Part shown: positions 59,864 to 64,000 of the stretch, piece by piece
Layout: every line of letters starts with the position of its first letter
Position numbering within the stretch: position 1 is the first letter of the stretch
Source: Terrisporobacter glycolicus ATCC 14880 = DSM 1288
GTDB lineage: Bacteria; Bacillota; Clostridia; Peptostreptococcales; Peptostreptococcaceae
NCBI RefSeq assembly: GCF_036812735.1
Contig: NZ_CP117523.1
Span: forward strand, 496,001 to 560,000
Reading direction: 5' to 3'
Length of the DNA stretch: 64,000 bases
The notes under the pieces: generated by a model
The model's input: only the letters and a program-made list of their open reading frames with translations
Databases searched by the model: none
What the model was told of the DNA's origin: nothing
Program-made: the position numbers and the translations under genes

Positions 59864-61639
59864 TTAAGAAAGGATACCAACTTTTCTCAATAAGAATTCA
59901 GCATTTGTAGTAAGGGATCTTTCTTTTTTTAGCTTGTAATCAAAGTAAATTTCATTATCTTTATAATGTTCATTAAAGCTATAGTTTATAATATTAGGAT
60001 TTTCATATTCTAAATTACAAACATCTAAATCATGGGTTGTAATCATTCCTGAAACATGACATTTACATAATTCTCTTAGGACACCTTCAGCACCTTTAAG
60101 CCTATCAATGGAATTTGTTCCCCTAAAAATCTCATCTATCAAAAATAATGTATGAGAGTTAACATGAGACTGGTCAATTACTTTTTTTATTCTTTTTAGT
60201 TCTGCATAGAATGTTGAGATCCCTTCGTTTAAATCATCTCTTATACGCATAGATGTAATTATATTCATTTTAGATGATAACATGCTATTGGCACATACAT
60301 AACTTCCAGAGCAAGCAAGAACCATATTAATACCAACAGTCCTCATAAAAGTAGTTTTACCAGACATATTAGAACCAGAAATAATGTAAATATTATTATC
60401 TAGATTAAAATCGTTGCAAATACGTTTATTATTGGATATTAAAGGATGACCCATATTTGTAGCTTCAATGATGTTGTCTTTCTCAGTAAAATTAGGAAGA
60501 CACATATTGTTACAAATTCTAGGAAGATTGGCAAAGCTAATTAAACTTTCCAATTCTCCTAAAGTATAAAACCAATTTTCTACTGAATCAGAATATTCTT
60601 GCTTCCAATTATCTAAATCGATGGCGCTTTTGTAGTCCCAAAGCAATAGTGAGTTTAAAATAATGCACATAACGCCATTATTACGCTGATTTATATTTGA
60701 AGCAATTTTTGATAGTTTGTTAACTCCAACTTTAGCTTTTTCTATATTGTTTTCAATTTCTTTTAATTTATCAGAAGTAAATTTTGCTTTTGTAATATTA
60801 TTAATAACATCGTAGTAACGATTAATTTTAGGTGCTAATTTTTTAAGTGTTCCAACATAACTATTTGCTTTTAAATAACCAATAACCCATAGTAATAGTT
60901 GAAATATAATTAAACAGTTAAGAATAATAAAACCAATAGTATTTTTAGTTGCTAGAGCATAAAGCAAAGCAATACAAGTTACTATACTAGATACTTTAAA
61001 TAATAATTTTAAAAACTTACTTTCAATAAATCTTTTTTTATCTTGGAGCTGTGAAATTAAATTGGCAAAATCCTCATCTACACCTATAAGAGAAAAATCA
61101 TACTCTGCTTCAACAGAAAAATCATAATTTTTGCTGAGCTCAGAAATAGCATTATGACGATTTTCAATTTCTTTATCAGAAAAATTAGGGCTTAGCAAGT
61201 CTTTTACAAATCTTTTTCTTCCATAATAAGTACCAGTACCATTAATCATTTGGAATAAAGAATTTTTACCTACTATATCCAAGTCCGTTGCATAAGGGTG
61301 ATCATAATTTATAAATTCTTCGCCAATATCTGTAAAGTTAGACCATTCACCAGAAAGTCTCTTTATATTAGCTTCATCAATTTTTATAATTCCTTCAGCT
61401 TTATCTATTTGTTCATAAATAGTTTTATGAAATAAAGATGCAATAATAAAGATAACTATTTCTACAATTAAAAATAAAATTAATTTTAAAGGATAGTGAT
61501 TTACATATATTTTGTATATGTTGTAGCATATTAAAATAAACAATGCCATTTTAAATACAGATATTATATTAGCAGTTTTGTTATGTTCTAATATACTTGC
61601 TTTTCTTTTTTCTATATCATCATTGAATTTTGATTCCAT
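59864..61639 (-). CDS. Membrane-anchored MutS-like ATPase
   Basis: A 591-residue protein combining membrane segments with a MutS ATPase. Two hydrophobic segments lie near residues 25-75 and two more near residues 210-265. A MutS core-like helical region follows, then Walker A GSNMSGKTT near residue 420 and Walker B LFLIDEIFRGTNS near residue 500. The mismatch-recognition domain with its Phe-x-Glu motif is absent, so this is not a classical repair protein. I start it at 61639, where GGAGG is well spaced; a TTG at 61654 overlaps that site. Its function in Firmicutes is unknown. Confidence 0.87.
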   Translation of the reverse strand: MESKFNDDIEKRKASILEHNKTANIISVFKMALFILICYNIYKIYVNHYPLKLILFLIVEIVIFIIASLFHKTIYEQIDKAEGIIKIDEANIKRLSGEWSNFTDIGEEFINYDHPYATDLDIVGKNSLFQMINGTGTYYGRKRFVKDLLSPNFSDKEIENRHNAISELSKNYDFSVEAEYDFSLIGVDEDFANLISQLQDKKRFIESKFLKLLFKVSSIVTCIALLYALATKNTIGFIILNCLIIFQLLLWVIGYLKANSYVGTLKKLAPKINRYYDVINNITKAKFTSDKLKEIENNIEKAKVGVNKLSKIASNINQRNNGVMCIILNSLLLWDYKSAIDLDNWKQEYSDSVENWFYTLGELESLISFANLPRICNNMCLPNFTEKDNIIEATNMGHPLISNNKRICNDFNLDNNIYIISGSNMSGKTTFMRTVGINMVLACSGSYVCANSMLSSKMNIITSMRIRDDLNEGISTFYAELKRIKKVIDQSHVNSHTLFLIDEIFRGTNSIDRLKGAEGVLRELCKCHVSGMITTHDLDVCNLEYENPNIINYSFNEHYKDNEIYFDYKLKKERSLTTNAEFLLRKVGILS

Positions 61640-61787
61640 ATGTTTTACCTCCAAATTTATCCTGTAACTTTTATGATAACCAATATTTATAGAAAATCCA
61701 ACTAATTTGCTTTATTTAATGTTTAAATTAAATTTTTACTAGTAATTTACTTGCTTTTCATGATTAAAATAAATATTAAAAATTGTA

Positions 61788-61818
61788 TTGACTCTGACGT
61801 TACGTTATAGAATATAGT
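61788..61818 (+). promoter_or_regulatory. MerR-type promoter with 19-base spacer
   Basis: TTGACT (61788-61793), a 19-base spacer, then TATAGT (61813-61818). The spacer contains an imperfect palindrome centred on ACGTTACGT. The over-long spacer with a palindrome is the signature of promoters activated by MerR regulators, and the gene that follows encodes one. Confidence 0.75.
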
Positions 61819-61857
61819 TATAAGTGTAATAGGGAATTGAAGAAAGGAGGTTGAAAA

Positions 61858-62589
61858 ATGAAGATAAGTGAAGTAGCAAAATTGACAGGTATAACAGTTA
61901 GGACTTTGCATTATTATGATGAAATAGGACTGTTAAAGCCTAGTGAAATTACAGAATCAGGATATAGGTTGTATTGTAAAGATTCTCTTGAAACTTTGCA
62001 GCAAATATTGTTTTTTAGAGAGTTAGATTTTCCTTTAAATGAAATAAAAGAAATAATGACAAATCCCAATTATAATAAAACGGAAGCTTTGAATAAGCAA
62101 AAAGAATTGCTAGTAAAAAAACGCCAACGAATAGATAATTTGATTGGCCTTATAGATAATACTATTGAAGGAGATAATAATATGAGTTTTAAAGAATTTG
62201 ATATGAAAGATATAGAAGAAAGTAAAAAGAAATATGCTAAAGAGGTAAAAGAGCGTTGGGGAAATACAGACGCATACAAAGAATGTGAGGAAAAAATAAA
62301 TAGCTACAGTGAAAATCAATGGGGCTCTATTAATAAAGAAGGTAGTGAAATTTTAAAAGCTTTTGGAGAGCATATAGGTTGTGATCCAGGAAGTGCAGAA
62401 GTACAAGGTTTAGTAGAAAAATGGAGAAATCACATTTCGTCTAATTTTTATAATTGTACAAAAGAAATTTTATCAGGCTTAGGTTTAATGTATATAAATG
62501 ATGATCGATTTCAAAAAAATATTGATCAAAATGGGGAAGGGACAGCTAAGATAATGTCAAAAGCTATTGAAATTTACTGTTCTAAATAA
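61858..62589 (+). CDS. TipA/Mta-like MerR-family activator
   Basis: A 243-residue regulator. The N-terminal MerR winged helix reads KISEVAKLTGITVRTLHYYDEIGLL (in parts, residues 2-26), a long dimerisation helix follows, and the C-terminal TipAS drug-binding domain covers about residues 120-243 with EVKERWGNTDAYKE and HIGCDPGSAEVQ. Mta and TipAL activate multidrug exporters and themselves when they bind amphipathic drugs. An internal ATG at residue 109 might give the separate TipAS form seen in TipAL, though I see only a moderate ribosome site (GGAGA) before it. AAGGAGG precedes the main start. Confidence 0.9.
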   Translation: MKISEVAKLTGITVRTLHYYDEIGLLKPSEITESGYRLYCKDSLETLQQILFFRELDFPLNEIKEIMTNPNYNKTEALNKQKELLVKKRQRIDNLIGLIDNTIEGDNNMSFKEFDMKDIEESKKKYAKEVKERWGNTDAYKECEEKINSYSENQWGSINKEGSEILKAFGEHIGCDPGSAEVQGLVEKWRNHISSNFYNCTKEILSGLGLMYINDDRFQKNIDQNGEGTAKIMSKAIEIYCSK

Positions 62590-62629
62590 AGAAAAATTAT
62601 TTTATAAAGTTAAAATTAAGAGGATCTTT

Positions 62630-63151
62630 TTAATATTTAATATATATTAATTCAGACTCATTATATCTAGCAATAGCATAAATTACATCGGAAAGTCTAT
62701 TTACATATTTCAATAACTGTGGATTGACAATGTCAGCCTTACTAAGAGAAATAATTCTTCTTTCAGCCTTTCTACAAATTGTTCTAGCTATATGTAAGTT
62801 AGCAGATATTAAACTAGTTCCAGGAACTATAAAAGCATCTATTTTATCAATTTTTGAAATATAATAATCTATAATTTTTTCCAGTGACTTTACATCATCG
62901 TCAGTTATAGGTGCTTTATATTTTCCCTCTTCCTTAGTTGCTAATTCAGCAGATACAGCAAATAACTTTATTTGTATGCTTCTTAAAATTTCTTTATCTT
63001 CGTCTTTAGCATAATTTGTACAAAGACCTATGTAAGAATTTAGTTCATCTAAAGCTCCATAAGATTCCACTCTTATATCATCTTTATCAACTCTAATTCC
63101 GTCATATAGAGAAGTTTTACCTTTATCCCCTGTCTTAGTATATATTTTCAT
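62630..63151 (-). CDS. PduO-type cob(I)alamin adenosyltransferase
   Basis: A 173-residue four-helix enzyme that attaches the adenosyl group of ATP to cobalamin. TKTGDKGKTSLYDG at residues 5-18 is the ATP-binding N-terminus, VESYGALDELNSYIG near residue 28 follows, and ARTICRKAERR near residue 122 carries the conserved Arg and Glu residues. AGGAGGA precedes the ATG. It is monocistronic. Its product is needed by B12-dependent mutases and dehydratases, none of which is in this window. Confidence 0.93.
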   Translation of the reverse strand: MKIYTKTGDKGKTSLYDGIRVDKDDIRVESYGALDELNSYIGLCTNYAKDEDKEILRSIQIKLFAVSAELATKEEGKYKAPITDDDVKSLEKIIDYYISKIDKIDAFIVPGTSLISANLHIARTICRKAERRIISLSKADIVNPQLLKYVNRLSDVIYAIARYNESELIYIKY

Positions 63152-63350
63152 AGTTGTCCTCCTTATATATTTTTATTAATAATATACCCATGAATAATTA
63201 ATACATATTCAAATATTTATTAAAGATAGCACATTAAAATAAGAAATTGTGGGTATATACTAATTATAAAACGAATTTATCAAAATTGTTGATGATATAA
63301 AAATTAATAAACATATATACGAAAAATTATAATTTATGGAGGAAAATAAA

Positions 63351-64000
63351 ATGGCAAATTGTGATTCATGTCCATCAAAAAATAATTGTAATAAACAAGA
63401 TACTTGTACAATAGAAAATAATCCGAATAATAAAATAAAAAATATAATAGGTGTTATGAGTGGAAAAGGCGGAGTAGGAAAATCTACAATAACATCATTA
63501 ATAGCAAAAAAACTTAATAAAGAAGGATACAAAGTAGGAATATTAGATGCAGATATAACAGGACCAAGTATTCCAAGACTTATGGGAGTACAACATGAAA
63601 GAGCATTTTCAAACAATGGAAAAGATATTTATCCTATAATAACTAAAGAAAATATAAAAACTATGTCTGTGAACTTTATGGTAAATGATGAAAGTCAGCC
63701 AGTAGTGTTTAAAGGGCCTTTAATAAGTAATACAATAAAACAATTTTACAAAGATGTAATGTGGGAAGAGTTAGATTATTTATTAATAGATATGCCTCCT
63801 GGAACAGGAGATGTTGCCCTTACGGTTATGCAATCTTTACCTTTAGCTGGAATGATTATGGTATCTGTCCCTCAAGATATGATATCCATGATAGTTGCAA
63901 AAGGTGTAAATATGGCAAAAACATTAAATATAAATATATTAGGTGTGGTAGAAAATATGAGTTATATTGAATGTCCAGACTGCAATAAAAAGATTAAGTT
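63351..64000 (+). CDS. Mrp/Nbp35-type Fe-S cluster carrier ATPase (3' partial)
   Basis: The first 216 residues of a P-loop ATPase that runs off the right edge. The N-terminus has four cysteines (C4, C7, C13, C19) in CDSCPSKNNC, like the Nbp35 extension. The deviant Walker A GKGGVGKST is at residues 38-46, LDADITGPSIPRLMG follows, and YLLIDMPPGTGD near residue 144 is the Walker B region. CPDC begins near residue 210 and is probably half of the cluster-binding CxxC region. Such proteins carry and transfer 4Fe-4S clusters. GGAGG precedes the ATG. Confidence 0.93.
   Translation, partial: MANCDSCPSKNNCNKQDTCTIENNPNNKIKNIIGVMSGKGGVGKSTITSLIAKKLNKEGYKVGILDADITGPSIPRLMGVQHERAFSNNGKDIYPIITKENIKTMSVNFMVNDESQPVVFKGPLISNTIKQFYKDVMWEELDYLLIDMPPGTGDVALTVMQSLPLAGMIMVSVPQDMISMIVAKGVNMAKTLNINILGVVENMSYIECPDCNKKIK

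Noticed and set aside
59864-61639. DNA mismatch repair MutS
   Set aside because: It lacks the mismatch-binding domain and has four membrane segments, so naming it MutS would mislead.
63183-63257. TATACCCA and TGGGTATA inverted repeat before the Mrp gene
   Set aside because: The arms are only 8 bases and about 60 bases apart, with no promoter alignment; too weak to call an operator.
63260-63616. Minus-strand frame of 118 codons at the right end
   Set aside because: It is antisense to the Mrp/Nbp35 gene, whose motifs and ribosome site are unambiguous.
1-64000. CRISPR arrays, tRNA, rRNA or prophage genes
   Set aside because: No spaced direct repeats, cloverleaf-like sequences, rRNA segments, integrases or phage structural genes were seen on either strand.

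Overview
The window is AT-rich, has dense short operons with strong AGGAGG ribosome binding sites, and carries genes typical of strictly anaerobic Clostridia: reverse rubrerythrin, DUF1540, FabK, an FmdE protein, a thioredoxin reductase without NADPH motifs, and NsrR. It is best read as a chromosomal segment of a Clostridia member (Clostridiaceae or Peptostreptococcaceae); the genus cannot be fixed from the sequence alone. I see no rRNA, tRNA, CRISPR array, prophage or intact insertion sequence.

Region by region. 1-1.3 kb: thioredoxin reductase (cut by the left edge) and thioredoxin. 1.8-4.4 kb, minus strand: secreted protein, creatininase-family hydrolase, PucR regulator. 4.6-5.7 kb: a Cys-rich DUF1540 protein and a Crp/Fnr regulator. 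5.9-10.3 kb: methyltransferase, FmdE protein and a complete BtuFCD-type ABC importer behind a leader that ends in a terminator. 10.5-11.7 kb: an unclassified membrane-anchored HExxH metallopeptidase. 11.8-18.4 kb: GlpP antiterminator, HAD phosphatase, a Ugp-like glycerol-3-phosphate importer and a TIM-barrel protein. 18.5-28.3 kb: acpS, then a complete type II fatty-acid synthesis and acetyl-CoA carboxylase operon (fabH-acpP-fabK-fabD-fabG-fabF-accB-fabZ-accC-accD-accA).

28.4-37.9 kb is mixed: a second FabK-like reductase, DUF1284, a DUF362 ferredoxin protein, a DUF1648 membrane protein, a BCCT betaine/choline transporter, glyA, YhhN and GNAT. 38.0-41.5 kb, behind a consensus promoter, holds a three-gene unit: a protein with seven 22-residue repeats, a MoxR-like AAA+ ATPase, and a DUF2201-type metallopeptidase/VWA protein. 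This is the most promising candidate for a poorly described system. 41.5-45.2 kb: an MFS exporter and an OpuC-like importer whose ATPase lacks a normal start codon. 45.3-48.4 kb: a DUF4358/MBOAT/DHHW O-acylation cassette. 48.6-50.8 kb: a small XRE regulator with a membrane protein, a flavohemoglobin remnant beside NsrR, and reverse rubrerythrin.

51.0-64.0 kb: LytTR/LiaF-like pair, MATE pump, HlyIII protein behind a palindromic operator, a coiled-coil protein, DUF2871, LL-diaminopimelate aminotransferase, an orphan NuoE-like protein, PgsA, two half-permeases, a membrane-anchored MutS-like ATPase, a TipA-like MerR regulator with a 19-bp-spacer promoter, PduO-type adenosyltransferase and an Mrp/Nbp35 ATPase cut by the right edge.

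Functional themes are redox and nitrosative defence (thioredoxin pair, rubrerythrin, NsrR with a dead globin gene), membrane lipid synthesis (fab/acc, acpS, pgsA, glycerol-3-phosphate uptake), quaternary-amine uptake (BCCT and OpuC), and cell-envelope modification. Several promoters carry clear palindromes whose cognate regulators are adjacent (Crp/Fnr, XRE, MerR) or absent from the window (FabT-like, TetR-like).
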